Shown here in pieces: positions 24,979-32,701 of a stretch of 64,000 bases of DNA. The notes under the pieces were generated by a model. The model was not told where the DNA came from and searched no databases. It worked only from the letters and a program-made list of their open reading frames with translations. Both the position numbers and the translations under genes were made by a program. Source of the DNA: Knoellia remsis (GTDB lineage Bacteria > Actinomycetota > Actinomycetes > Actinomycetales > Dermatophilaceae); NCBI RefSeq assembly GCF_003002895.1, contig NZ_PVTI01000001.1:124001-188000 (forward strand), written 5' to 3'. The stretch's first letter is position 1, and each line of letters begins with the position of its first letter.

Positions 24979-25635
24979 ATGGTGCAGATCGGTATGCCGG
25001 GTGGTTCCGCCGAGCGTCCGGCGCTCTTCTTCCGCGACGCGGCGCAGTTCCGGGCCTGGCTCGAGGCGCACCACGACAGCGCCACCGAGCTGTGGATGGG
25101 ACTGCACAAGAAGCATGTCTCCGACCGCGGACTGACCTGGGAGGAGGCGGTGCCGGAGGCGCTGTGCTTCGGCTGGATCGACAGCGTCTCGCAGCGCATC
25201 GACGACGACGCGCGCCGCCAGCGGTGGACGCCGCGCAAGCCGGGCAGCGCTTGGAGTGCGGTGAACATCGCCCACGTCGAGCGACTCACCGCGCAGGGCC
25301 GGATGCACCCGGCCGGGCTCGCCGCGTTCGAGGCGCGCAACCCCGAACGCAGCGGCTACTCCTACGAATCGGCGCTGTCGCTCGGCGACGAGCAGCGCGC
25401 CCGCCTGCTCGCCGACCCCGCGGCCGCGGCGTTCTGGCAGGTGGCCACGCCGTCCTACCGCCGACTCGCCGAGAACTGGGTGGCCAGCGCGAAGCGCGAG
25501 TCGACGCGGGAGAGCCGCCTCACCCAGCTCATCGAGGACAGCGCCGCCGGGCGGCTCATCCCGACGCAGCGCTACGGCGAGCAGCCGAAGTGGGTCGAGC
25601 GCGCCGCCGCGGCAGCCGCCGCTGCCTCGCGCTGA
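24979..25635 (+). CDS. YdeI/OmpD-associated family protein
   Basis: A 218-residue protein of the YdeI family (bacteriocin-protection, Bac_PP-type). Marks are FFRDAAQFRAWLEAHH, ELWMGLHKKH, LTWEEAVPEALCFGWIDSVSQRIDDD and RWTPRKPGSAWSAVNIAHVERL, with AFWQVATPSYRRLAENWVASAKR toward the end. Biochemical role is unknown despite the family name. The ATG at 24979 follows GGAGGGTGGG at a suitable distance; an ATG nine codons earlier lacks one. It lies 41 bases after dusB in the same direction. Confidence 0.82.
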   Translation: MVQIGMPGGSAERPALFFRDAAQFRAWLEAHHDSATELWMGLHKKHVSDRGLTWEEAVPEALCFGWIDSVSQRIDDDARRQRWTPRKPGSAWSAVNIAHVERLTAQGRMHPAGLAAFEARNPERSGYSYESALSLGDEQRARLLADPAAAAFWQVATPSYRRLAENWVASAKRESTRESRLTQLIEDSAAGRLIPTQRYGEQPKWVERAAAAAAAASR

Positions 25636-25653
25636 CCCTCTAGTGTCGTCCGC

Positions 25654-26880
25654 GTGACGTATGCCGCCCGCGACCGTGAACGGTGGGTCGCCGAGGACCC
25701 GGCCCACAAGCGGGCCGACCGTGACGACTTCGCCCGCGACCGCGCCCGGCTCGTCCACTCGGCCTCGCTGCGCCGGCTCTCCGCGAAGACACAGGTGCTC
25801 CAGCCGGGCAGTGACGACTTCGTCCGCAACCGGTTGACGCACAGCCTCGAGGTCGCCCAGATCGGGCGCGAGTTCGGTGCCGCCCTCGGGTGCGACGCCG
25901 ACGTCGTCGACACCGCCTGTCTCGCCCACGACCTCGGGCACCCGCCCTTCGGGCACAACGGGGAGAGCGCCCTCAACGAGATCGCCGCGGACATCGGCGG
26001 CTTCGAGGGCAACGCCCAGACCCTGCGCATCCTCACCCGCCTCGAGCCGAAGCGGTTCCACCCCGACGGCCGACCGGCTGGGCTCAACCTCACCCGCGCC
26101 AGCCTCGACGCGACGACGAAGTACCCGTGGCGGCGCGGCGAGTCGCCTTCTCCGACAACGAAGTTCGGCGTGTATGCCGACGACCTGCCGGTCTTCGAGT
26201 GGTTCCGTGACGGCGCTCCCGAGGGTCACCGTGCCTTCGAGGCCGAGGTGATGGACTGGTCCGACGACGTCGCCTACTCGGTGCACGACGTCGAGGACGC
26301 CATCGCCTCGGGACGGCTCGACCCACGGCTGCTCCGTGACGACGCCGACGTCGACGCCGTCCTCGTCGTTGCCGGCGGCAGCTACGCCGCCGACCTCGAC
26401 CGCGACGCCCTCGGTGCCGCGCTGGAACGGATCCTCGGCACGGGCACGGTGCCCACGGCATACACGGGAAGCCGGGCCGACCTGGCCCGGCTCAAGGACA
26501 TGACCTCGCGCGTCATCGGCCGCTTCGTCCAAGCCGTCGAGTCGGCCACGCGCGACCGGCACGGCTGGGGGGCGCTCGTCCGGCACGAGGCGGACCTCGT
26601 CGTCCCCGACGACACCCGCGCCGAGGTCGCGGTGCTCAAGGCCGTGTCCGCGCACTTCGTCATGAACGCCGAGGAGCGGCTCGAGGTGCAGGTGGGGGAG
26701 CGGGCGGTCATCGCCGATCTCGTCGAGGCCTATCGCAGCGACCCGGCGCGGCTCGACCCGGACCTGCGCGCCGACCTCGAGGCCGCGCAGGACGACGGAG
26801 CCGCGCTGCGGGTCGTCGTCGACCAGGTCGCCTCGCTCACCGACGTGCGCGCCCTCACCCTGCACCGGCAGTGGTCGTGA
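25654..26880 (+). CDS. dgt: Deoxyguanosinetriphosphate triphosphohydrolase
   Basis: A 408-residue HD-domain enzyme that cleaves dGTP (or other dNTPs) to deoxynucleoside and triphosphate. The N-terminus has RDRARLVHSASLRRLSAKTQV, the HD motif is in ACLAHDLGHPPFGHNGE with the earlier H in RLTHSLEV, and D in MDWSDDVAYSVHDVED completes the metal site. Length is that of the shorter, dGTPase type-2 group. The GTG start lies 18 bases after the preceding stop. It directly precedes dnaG, an order common in actinobacteria. Confidence 0.93.
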   Translation: MTYAARDRERWVAEDPAHKRADRDDFARDRARLVHSASLRRLSAKTQVLQPGSDDFVRNRLTHSLEVAQIGREFGAALGCDADVVDTACLAHDLGHPPFGHNGESALNEIAADIGGFEGNAQTLRILTRLEPKRFHPDGRPAGLNLTRASLDATTKYPWRRGESPSPTTKFGVYADDLPVFEWFRDGAPEGHRAFEAEVMDWSDDVAYSVHDVEDAIASGRLDPRLLRDDADVDAVLVVAGGSYAADLDRDALGAALERILGTGTVPTAYTGSRADLARLKDMTSRVIGRFVQAVESATRDRHGWGALVRHEADLVVPDDTRAEVAVLKAVSAHFVMNAEERLEVQVGERAVIADLVEAYRSDPARLDPDLRADLEAAQDDGAALRVVVDQVASLTDVRALTLHRQWS

Positions 26881-26975
26881 GAGCGGACCGCGACGAGAGG
26901 TGACGCGGCCGCCGTCGGGGGCGGACGGCATACTGAAGCCTCGGACGTGAGCACACGAGGACGGGAGGAGCGCGC

Positions 26976-28958
26976 GTGGCCGGTCGGATCAACGCGGACG
27001 ACATCCAGACCGTCAAGGAGCGCTCCTCCATCGAGGACGTCGTGCGCGAGCACGTCACGCTGCGACCGGCGGGGGTCGGGTCGCTCAAGGGGCTCTGCCC
27101 GTTCCACGACGAGAAGACGCCGTCGTTCACGGTGCGGCCGGCCGTCGGCGCTTACCACTGCTTCGGCTGCGGTGAGGGTGGCGACGTCATCTCCTTCGTG
27201 CAGAAGGTCGAGCACCTCACCTTCGCCGAGTCCGTCGAGCGGCTCGCCGCGAAGATCGGCATGGAGCTGCGCTACGAGGAGGGCGGCGGGCGACGCGAGG
27301 AGGGCGGTCTCGGCCGGCGCTCTCGGCTCATCGAGGCGCACCGGGTGGCCGAGGAGTTCTATGCGACGGTGCTCGTCGACCGGCCGGACGCGCGGCCGGG
27401 GCGGGACTACCTGCGCGAGCGCGGGTTCAACCGGACCGTCGCCGAGGACTACGGCATCGGGTTCGCGCCGCGCGGTGGTGAGGAGCTGACGCGGCACCTG
27501 CGCGAGAAAGGCTTCACCGAGGACGAGATGGTCACGGCCGGGCTGTCCGGGCGGGGGAGCCGGGGGCTGTACGACCGGTTCCGCGGCAGGCTGATGTGGC
27601 CGATCCGCGACATCACCGGGTCGACCGTGGGGTTCGGCGCCCGCCGCATGTTCGAGGACGACCGGATCGAGGCGAAGTTCCTCAACACCTCCGAGACGCC
27701 GATCTACAAGAAGTCGACGATCCTCTACGGGCTGGACCGGGCCAAGAAGTCGATCTCCCACGACCGGCAAGCCGTCGTCGTCGAGGGCTACACCGACGTC
27801 ATGGCGGCGCAGCTCTCCGGCGTCGACGGGGCGGTCGCGACGTGCGGGACGGCCTTCGGCGTCGACCACATCAAGGTGTTGCGCCGGATCATGCGCGACG
27901 AGACTTCCGGTGCGCCGGCGCGGGTCGTCTTCACCTTCGACGGTGACACGGCCGGGCAGAAGGCCGCGATGAAGGCGTTCGGTGAGGACCAGCGGTGGGC
28001 GTCGCAGTCGTTCGTCGCCGTCGCCGCCGACGGCATGGACCCCTGCGACCTGCGCCTCGCCCGCGGCGACGCGGCGGTACGGGCGCTCGTCGAGGACGCG
28101 GTGCCGATGTTCGAGTTCGCGGTGCGCACGACGATCGCGCGCTTCGACCTTGACACCGCCGAGGGACGCGTCCAGGCGATGCGTGCGGTGGCCCCGATCG
28201 TCGGGTCGATCCGGGACACCTCGCTGCGGCCCGAGTACATGCGGACGGTGTCCGGCATGCTCGGCGTCGAGGTCGACCAGGTGCGCTCGGAGGTGTCGCG
28301 CGCCGGGCGGATCCGCGCTCGGGAGGCGGCCGAGGGGGTCCCGGCGCGTCCGGGTTCGAGTGGGCCGGGTGGCCCAGCTGGGGCGGGTGGCCGGTCACCC
28401 GCGTCCACGGACGACGTGCCCGAGCCGGGGATGGCGGAGGCGGCGTCCGCGTTGCCGCTGCCGGATCTGCGCGACCCCATGGTCATGACCGAGCGCCAGC
28501 TGCTGCAGGCCCTGCTGCAGTACCCGACCCGGTTCGCCACCGAGACGATCGACGCCGTGCCGCCCAGAGCGTTCACCGCGCCGGCGCACGCCGCGATCTT
28601 CGACGGCGTGCGCACGGTCGCGGGCCGCGCCGGCGAGCTGTCGACGGCAGCCTGGGCGGCGGCGGTGTCCGAGGCGGCGCCGCTCGCCGTGCGCGGCATG
28701 CTTGCCGAGCTGTCGGTGGCGCCGTTGCCGACGCGGGTCGACGAGTCGACCGGCCTGCCGCCGCAGCGCTACCTCGACTCCCTCGTCATCGGCGTGCACG
28801 ACGCCGCGATCACCCGCCAGATCGCCGACCAGACCGCGGCGCTGCGGCGCCTGCAGAACTCACCCGAGCCCGACCAGGAGGCCATCCGTGACCGCTCCCG
28901 ACAGCTCATCGAGCTCGAGATGAACCGGGCCCGCCTGCGCGATCGGCTCACCTCGTGA
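26976..28958 (+). CDS. dnaG: DNA primase
   Basis: A 660-residue primase. The CHC2 zinc finger is CPFH...CFGC (C41, H44, C62, C65). The catalytic core has YGIGFAPR, MWPIRDITGSTVGFGARR, the TOPRIM segment VVVEGYTDVMAAQLSGV and VVFTFDGDTAGQKAAM. A Pro/Gly linker at about 450-485 leads to the C-terminal helicase-binding domain. It makes RNA primers for lagging-strand synthesis. GTG start at 26976 follows GACGGGAGGAG. Its stop overlaps the next start by four bases. Confidence 0.97.
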   Translation: MAGRINADDIQTVKERSSIEDVVREHVTLRPAGVGSLKGLCPFHDEKTPSFTVRPAVGAYHCFGCGEGGDVISFVQKVEHLTFAESVERLAAKIGMELRYEEGGGRREEGGLGRRSRLIEAHRVAEEFYATVLVDRPDARPGRDYLRERGFNRTVAEDYGIGFAPRGGEELTRHLREKGFTEDEMVTAGLSGRGSRGLYDRFRGRLMWPIRDITGSTVGFGARRMFEDDRIEAKFLNTSETPIYKKSTILYGLDRAKKSISHDRQAVVVEGYTDVMAAQLSGVDGAVATCGTAFGVDHIKVLRRIMRDETSGAPARVVFTFDGDTAGQKAAMKAFGEDQRWASQSFVAVAADGMDPCDLRLARGDAAVRALVEDAVPMFEFAVRTTIARFDLDTAEGRVQAMRAVAPIVGSIRDTSLRPEYMRTVSGMLGVEVDQVRSEVSRAGRIRAREAAEGVPARPGSSGPGGPAGAGGRSPASTDDVPEPGMAEAASALPLPDLRDPMVMTERQLLQALLQYPTRFATETIDAVPPRAFTAPAHAAIFDGVRTVAGRAGELSTAAWAAAVSEAAPLAVRGMLAELSVAPLPTRVDESTGLPPQRYLDSLVIGVHDAAITRQIADQTAALRRLQNSPEPDQEAIRDRSRQLIELEMNRARLRDRLTS

Positions 28959-29473
28959 AGTGGGGAGGACGCGCCCGCCGCGGTGCCGTCGTGCCGCCCG
29001 AGGTGGCGTCGGCCCTCGGTGACCGCGCGCGCGAGGTGCTCGCCTGCGCGCAGGACGCGCGCTCCACGGCATACGTCATCGCGACGAAGACGCGCCTGTA
29101 TGCCGTCCGCGACAGTTCCGTGGTCCTCGACCGGCCGTGGCACATGGTCGACGGCGGGTCGTGGGACGACGAGAGTCGGACGCTCACGGTGACGTGGGTC
29201 GACAGGGCGCCGGCGCAGCGGTGGGTGCTCGAGGACTTCGGGACCTTCCCTCAGGTGTTCCGCGAGCGGGTGCAGGCGTCGGTCGTCCTCGCCGACGAGG
29301 TCGACCTCGGGGCGAAGCGGCGGGCTCGGGTGGTTGTGCGCAAGGACCTCGCGACGGGCGCGTTGCTCGGGCAGACGATCCTCGGCCGTGGGGTGCGCGC
29401 GGCCGATCCGGGCGTGCGCGAGCAGACGTCCGCGGCACTCGCGAGGATCCGCGAGCAGGTCGGGCTGGACTGA
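28955..29473 (+). CDS. Conserved hypothetical protein coupled to dnaG
   Basis: A 172-residue soluble protein. Positions about 28-100 alternate short beta strands (YVIATKTRLYAVRD, RPWHMVDGGSWDDESRTLTVTWVD, RWVLEDFG), which looks like a PH-like fold, then a helix-rich end. I do not recognise a named family. The GTG start overlaps the dnaG stop by four bases, so it is translated with primase, and tRNA-Asn follows 160 bases later. Confidence 0.65.
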   Translation: MKWGGRARRGAVVPPEVASALGDRAREVLACAQDARSTAYVIATKTRLYAVRDSSVVLDRPWHMVDGGSWDDESRTLTVTWVDRAPAQRWVLEDFGTFPQVFRERVQASVVLADEVDLGAKRRARVVVRKDLATGALLGQTILGRGVRAADPGVREQTSAALARIREQVGLD

Positions 29474-29636
29474 GGTCGCGGCGGCGGTCGCGACGAGCTC
29501 CGTGGCGGGCCTTCGGGACCGGCTCGGCGGACGGTTCGGCGCCCGGCTCGGCCGTTTTCGTCGGGGGCCGCACCCTTTGCTAAGGTTGCGCAGCGCGCTG
29601 ACGCAGGCGCCCGTCCCGGGTGCCGCCGAACGCCAT

Positions 29637-29709
29637 TCCCCTGTAGCTCAATTGGCAGAGCAGCCGACTGTTAATCGGCAGGTTGTTGGTTCGAGTCCAA
29701 CCGGGGGAG
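29637..29709 (+). tRNA. tRNA-Asn (GTT)
   Basis: The cloverleaf folds fully: acceptor TCCCCTG with CGGGGGA (one G-T), D-arm GCTCAATTGGCAGAGC, anticodon stem GCCGA/TCGGC around loop CTGTTAA with anticodon GTT at 29670-29672, T-arm GTTGG TTCGAGT CCAAC. CCA is not encoded. A -10-like TAAGGT lies at about 29580. The IS30-type element begins 37 bases downstream. Confidence 0.97.
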
Positions 29710-29746
29710 CGAGAATCGCAACTGACCAGCCCCCTTGAGTTCTAGC

Positions 29747-29760
29747 GGTCGTCGCAACAC
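29747..29760 (+). repeat. Left terminal inverted repeat of the IS30-type element
   Basis: GGTCGTCGCAACAC, 19 bases before the transposase start; an exact inverted copy ends the element at 32064-32077. Confidence 0.8.
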
Positions 29761-29778
29761 CCGACGTTCGGGGATGCG

Positions 29779-31003
29779 ATGGACTTCGAGATCCGGCCGC
29801 TACGCGCGCCGCAGGGTAGGAAGAAGCTCGAGCGAGAGCGCGAGGCATACTTCCTGCTCATGGCGCAGGGCGTGAGCAGTCGCGAGGCGTGCAGGATCGT
29901 CGGGATCAACCGACGCACCGGGAAGCGGTGGCGCAATGGTTCGCCAGCAGGGAAAAGGCCCGCGCGACCACCACATTGGGTGGGGGTCGCGCGGGCCTTC
30001 TCGCCGTCGTCGGGCAGGTTCTTGTCGCTGTCGGACCGGCTCGTGATCGCGGACCTGCTGCGCGAGGGGAGATCGTTGCGGGCGATCGCCGCCGAGCTCG
30101 GCCGGTCGGTGTCCACGATCAGTCGCGAGGTCGCGCGCAACCGGCACCCGACGAACGGGCAGTACCGTCCTCATGCTGCTCAGCTGCGCGCGGAGGGCCG
30201 CCGGCCGCGCCCCAAGCCGGCGAAGATCGCCTCGCACCCGCCCCTACGAGACTTCGTCCAAGAGCATCTGGACCTGCGGTGGAGTCCGGAACAGATCGCC
30301 GTCATGCTCCGGTCCCGCTTCCCCGGCCGGGCGGAGATGAACGTGAGCACAGAGACGATCTACCAGGCGATCTACGTCCAGCCACGCGGCGGGCTGCGGC
30401 GCGAGCTCGTGACCGCGCTGCGCACCGGGCGCGCTCGTCGCAAACCCCGCCGCATGGCCCAGCAGCGTCAGCCGCGCTACTCCCACCCGATGGTCATGAT
30501 CTCCGAGCGCCCGCTCGAGGTCGCCGACCGGTCCGTTGCCGGGCACTGGGAGGGTGATCTCATCATCGGCAAGGACCAGCAGTCCGCGATCGGGACCCTC
30601 GTCGAGCGCACGTCCCGGTTCCTCCTGCTCGTGCACCTGCCCGGGGACCGGTCCGCCGCCACCTTCCGCGACGCGCTCGTGCAGACGATGACGACGCTGC
30701 CGGTCGAGCTGCGTCGGTCCCATCACCTGGGACCAAGGCTCGGAGATGGGCCGCCACCACGAGTTCACCCTCGCCACCGACATCCCGGTTTACTTCTGCG
30801 ACCCCGCCTCACCATGGCAACGCGGCTCGAACGAGAACACCAACGGCCTCCTGCGCCAGTACTTCCCCAAGGGCACCGACCTTCGGCGCTACGACCGCGC
30901 ACACCTCGACGCCGTCGCCGACCAGCTCAACACCCGACCTCGCAAGACACTGAGCTGGCAGACGCCCGCCCAGCGCCTGCACGAGCTCCTCGGCGTCAAA
31001 TGA
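29779..31003 (+). pseudogene. IS30-family transposase, frameshifted
   Basis: The N-terminal helix-turn-helix part (about 84-125, RAIAAELGRSVSTISREVARN) and the first catalytic Asp (D260 in GHWEGDLIIG) read in one frame from ATG 29779. Just after ELRRS, near 30720, the coding moves by one base: ITWDQGSEMGRHHEF with the second Asp, and SNENTNGLLRQYFPKG with the catalytic Glu, continue in another frame to a stop at 31001-31003. Removing one C from CCC at 30719-30721 restores a full-length DDE protein. A disabled transposase is therefore most likely, although sequencing error or rare frameshifting is possible. It also contains a terminator-like hairpin near its 5' end. Confidence 0.85.
29955..29999. 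terminator. Terminator-like hairpin inside the transposase gene
   Basis: AAGGCCCGCGCGACC (29955-29969) pairs perfectly with GGTCGCGCGGGCCTT (29985-29999) across a 15-base loop that itself can pair partly. It lies about 180 bases into the transposase gene and encodes a basic segment not usual for the family. It may limit read-through into the transposase. Confidence 0.6.
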
Positions 31004-31041
31004 TCGACACGCATCGGTTATTATCGGTGCGTGTCGATCAT
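31000..31041 (+). promoter_or_regulatory. Operator/promoter palindrome over the start of the CmtR-like gene
   Basis: ATGATCGACACGCA at 31000 is mirrored by TGCGTGTCGATCAT ending at 31041, with AT-rich TTATTATC in the centre. The GTG start codon at 31031 lies within the right arm, so the repressor should bind its own promoter and start site. A TTATTAT -10-like element about ten bases before GTG suggests a leaderless transcript. Confidence 0.75.
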
Positions 31042-31402
31042 CGAGTCTGAGAAGTCTGTAGCCACCACGCGAGATCTCGAACCGGCCGTCGCGCTGTTCC
31101 GCTCGCTCAGTGACCCCGCGCGGCTGGCGATCGTGCGTCGACTCGCCTCGGGTGAGGCGCGGGTAGCGGAGTTGACGCGCGACCTCGGTCTGGCGCAGTC
31201 GACGGTGTCTTCGCACGTGGCCTGCCTCAAGGACTGTGGGCTGGTCTCTGGGCGCATGGAGGGGCGGAGGGTCTTTTACTCCCTGGCGCGCCCTGAGCTG
31301 CTGGACCTGCTCAGTGCCGCGGAGACGCTGCTGGCCGCCACCGGTAGCGCCGTCGCCCTGTGCCCGACCTACGGCGTGGACGGGCAGGACTCGGCATGCT
31401 GA
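31031..31402 (+). CDS. ArsR/SmtB-family metal sensor, CmtR-like
   Basis: A 123-residue winged-helix repressor. SLSDPARLAIVRRLASGEARVAEL and GLAQSTVSSHVACLKDCGLVSGRMEGRRVFYSL form the DNA-binding domain. C65 and C69 in the recognition helix (ACLKDC) and C111 near the C-terminus match the CmtR Cd(II)/Pb(II) site, which in Mycobacterium tuberculosis uses three cysteines. Metal binding should release it from the palindrome over its own start. Its stop overlaps the start of cadD, so sensor and exporter form one operon inside the IS30-type element. Confidence 0.9.
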   Translation: MSIIESEKSVATTRDLEPAVALFRSLSDPARLAIVRRLASGEARVAELTRDLGLAQSTVSSHVACLKDCGLVSGRMEGRRVFYSLARPELLDLLSAAETLLAATGSAVALCPTYGVDGQDSAC

Positions 31403-32007
31403 GCACGATCGCGGCCGCGGCCGGGCTGTTCGTCGCGACCAACATCGACGACATCGTGGTCCTGACCGTCCTGTTCGCCGTCGCCGCACGCGGGACCTCA
31501 CAACTGCGCGGCTGGCAGATCGTGGCCGGGCAGTACCTCGGGCTCATCACCCTGATCGCGGTCAGCTTCCTCGCCGCCCTGGGCCTGACGATCGTCCCGG
31601 ACGATTGGGTCGGCCTGCTCGGCCTGATTCCGCTCGCGATCGGCGTCCTGGCCCTCGCGCGCACCCTGCGCGGCAAGGGAGACGACGACGAGGCCGAGTC
31701 CGCGCTCAAGGCAGTCGGGCTCCTCGGCGTCGCCGGCATCACGATCGCCAACGGCGGCGACAACATCGCGATCTACACACCGGTGTTCCGCACCATGTCG
31801 ACCGCCGACACCCTGATCACGATCGCCGTGTTCCTCGTCCTGCTCGCCGCCTGGTGCCTCCTCGCGCGCGCGATCGGCACCAACGAGAAGGTCACCGAAG
31901 CCCTCGAGAAGGTCGAGCACTGGCTCGTCCCCGTCGTGTTCATCGGCCTCGGTGTCTTCATCCTCTTCGAGTCCGGCACCCTCGCCCACATCGCCTCACT
32001 GCTCTGA
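31396..32007 (+). CDS. cadD: CadD-family cadmium resistance transporter
   Basis: A 203-residue membrane protein with five or six helices. The N-terminal GLFVATNIDDIVVLTVLFA and the internal ITIANGGDNIAIYTPVF are the paired acidic-Asn motifs of CadD/LysE-type exporters. It should remove cadmium from the cytosol. The ATG at 31396 overlaps the end of the CmtR-like gene by seven bases; a longer upstream frame lacks a signal. A strong hairpin follows ten bases after the stop. Confidence 0.9.
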   Translation: MLSTIAAAAGLFVATNIDDIVVLTVLFAVAARGTSQLRGWQIVAGQYLGLITLIAVSFLAALGLTIVPDDWVGLLGLIPLAIGVLALARTLRGKGDDDEAESALKAVGLLGVAGITIANGGDNIAIYTPVFRTMSTADTLITIAVFLVLLAAWCLLARAIGTNEKVTEALEKVEHWLVPVVFIGLGVFILFESGTLAHIASLL

Positions 32008-32016
32008 CACGAGCAC

Positions 32017-32042
32017 GGGCCCAGTGCTTCGGCGCTGGGCCC
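32017..32042 (+). terminator. Terminator after cadD
   Basis: GGGCCCAGTGC pairs with GCGCTGGGCCC around a TTCG tetraloop, ten bases after the cadD stop and within the right end of the element. Confidence 0.85.
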
Positions 32043-32063
32043 GTACCATCAGCGACACACCAC

Positions 32064-32077
32064 GTGTTGCGACGACC
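32064..32077 (-). repeat. Right terminal inverted repeat of the IS30-type element
   Basis: GTGTTGCGACGACC, exact complement of the left end at 29747-29760. It lies 22 bases after the cadD terminator, showing that the metal genes are inside the element. Confidence 0.8.
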
Positions 32078-32320
32078 ACTGGAATCCGCCCCCAAGGCTG
32101 GCAGGGGCATTCTGATTCTTGGGTGAGTCACCCATTCCGTTACCCATGAGGTTGTGACTGCCCCTCTCCGAGGTGCTGCGCGAGGTCGGACCTTGTCGCC
32201 CTTGAGGTCGCGACCGAGATGGGGGCTAGCGATGCACAATGCGTCCGCGCCGCTGAGCTGGTTGGACAGCAATCAGCCCCGGACCTCACGGTCACGGGGC
32301 TTGTTGCGTTTCCTCGAAGC
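32078..32320. other. Gene-poor segment right of the IS30-type element
   Basis: No convincing gene. It holds TGGGTGAGTCACCCA at about 32120 (short palindrome) and a hairpin AGCCCC...GGGGCT at about 32274-32303 that may end the small minus-strand gene at 32321-32470. The open frame running through here on the plus strand is the antisense of that lysine-rich gene. Confidence 0.5.
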
Positions 32321-32470
32321 TCAGCCCTTCAGGGCCTTCTTCATCAGCTTCGTCTGCTTCTTGGCCTGCTTCTTCGTGGCCTTCGTGTACGCCGCCGTCC
32401 GCTCCTTGTCCGAGCGGAAGTCGACTGCGCCGAGCGTGAAAACGCTCATGGTCTTGCGGGTGATCCCCAT
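32321..32470 (-). CDS. Small basic protein of unknown function (49 aa)
   Basis: Reads MGITRKTMSVFTLGAVDFRS at the N-terminus, then DKERTAAYTKATKK and a lysine-rich helix ending KKALKG; about 15 Lys in 49 residues. AAGGAGTGAC lies directly before the ATG, an excellent ribosome site, and a GGGGC hairpin follows the stop. The spotless translation signals, the strand-specific amino-acid composition and lack of rare codons argue for a real gene. I do not recognise the function. Upstream on the same strand lies a still smaller frame with a CAYCG motif, so the two may form a mini-operon. Confidence 0.6.
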   Translation of the reverse strand: MGITRKTMSVFTLGAVDFRSDKERTAAYTKATKKQAKKQTKLMKKALKG

Positions 32471-32471
32471 G

Positions 32472-32540
32472 TCACTCCTTGTTGTCTGCGATCCCCTGGT
32501 GGGGTTCGGTCTCAGGACTCCCGCAGTAGGCGCATGTCAT
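32472..32540 (-). CDS. Possible micro-ORF with CxxC motif (22 aa)
   Basis: ATG at 32540 gives MTCAYCGSPETEPHQGIADN and two more residues (Lys-Glu), ending two bases before the start of the 49-residue gene. The frame is open further upstream but has no start codon. The CAYCG knuckle resembles half of a zinc ribbon. No ribosome site is obvious. It could be the 3' remnant of a larger zinc-ribbon gene. Confidence 0.25.
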   Translation of the reverse strand: MTCAYCGSPETEPHQGIADNKE

Positions 32541-32701
32541 CTCGCGGTTCTGCGGACCTCGTGGTGCGTTGAGCCCTCGTAGGGCCTTCCGGACAGTTGT
32601 GTTGCGTCACGCTGATTGCCTGCCCGTTGCTCATCCTTCCAACCTTTCCTGTGTCTTTCCTCTGGGCACGGGCCCTTCGACGTGAAAGTCCTCAGCGTCG
32701 G

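Larger units (their letters stand above)
29747..32077 (+). mobile_element. IS30-type element with cadmium-resistance passenger genes
   Basis: A 2331-base segment bounded by a perfect 14-base inverted repeat, GGTCGTCGCAACAC at 29747-29760 and its complement GTGTTGCGACGACC at 32064-32077. Inside are, all in one direction, a frameshifted IS30-family transposase, a CmtR-like repressor and a CadD exporter followed by a terminator. No clear target-site duplication is visible next to the ends. No copy of the GTATGCCG octamer, frequent in the surrounding chromosome, occurs in it. I infer a transposon that mobilises cadmium resistance; the present copy may be unable to move by itself because of the frameshift. 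Confidence 0.8.

Noticed and set aside
29637-32100. Genomic-island integration at tRNA-Asn
   Set aside because: No integrase and no repeat of the tRNA 3' end downstream; the terminal inverted repeats explain the insertion better.
32154-32582. Plus-strand frame with hydrophobic stretch (AFFISFVCFLACFFVAFVY), resembling a membrane peptide
   Set aside because: It is exactly antisense to the lysine-rich 49-residue gene, whose AAG codons read as CTT/TTC-type hydrophobic codons in reverse; no ribosome site.
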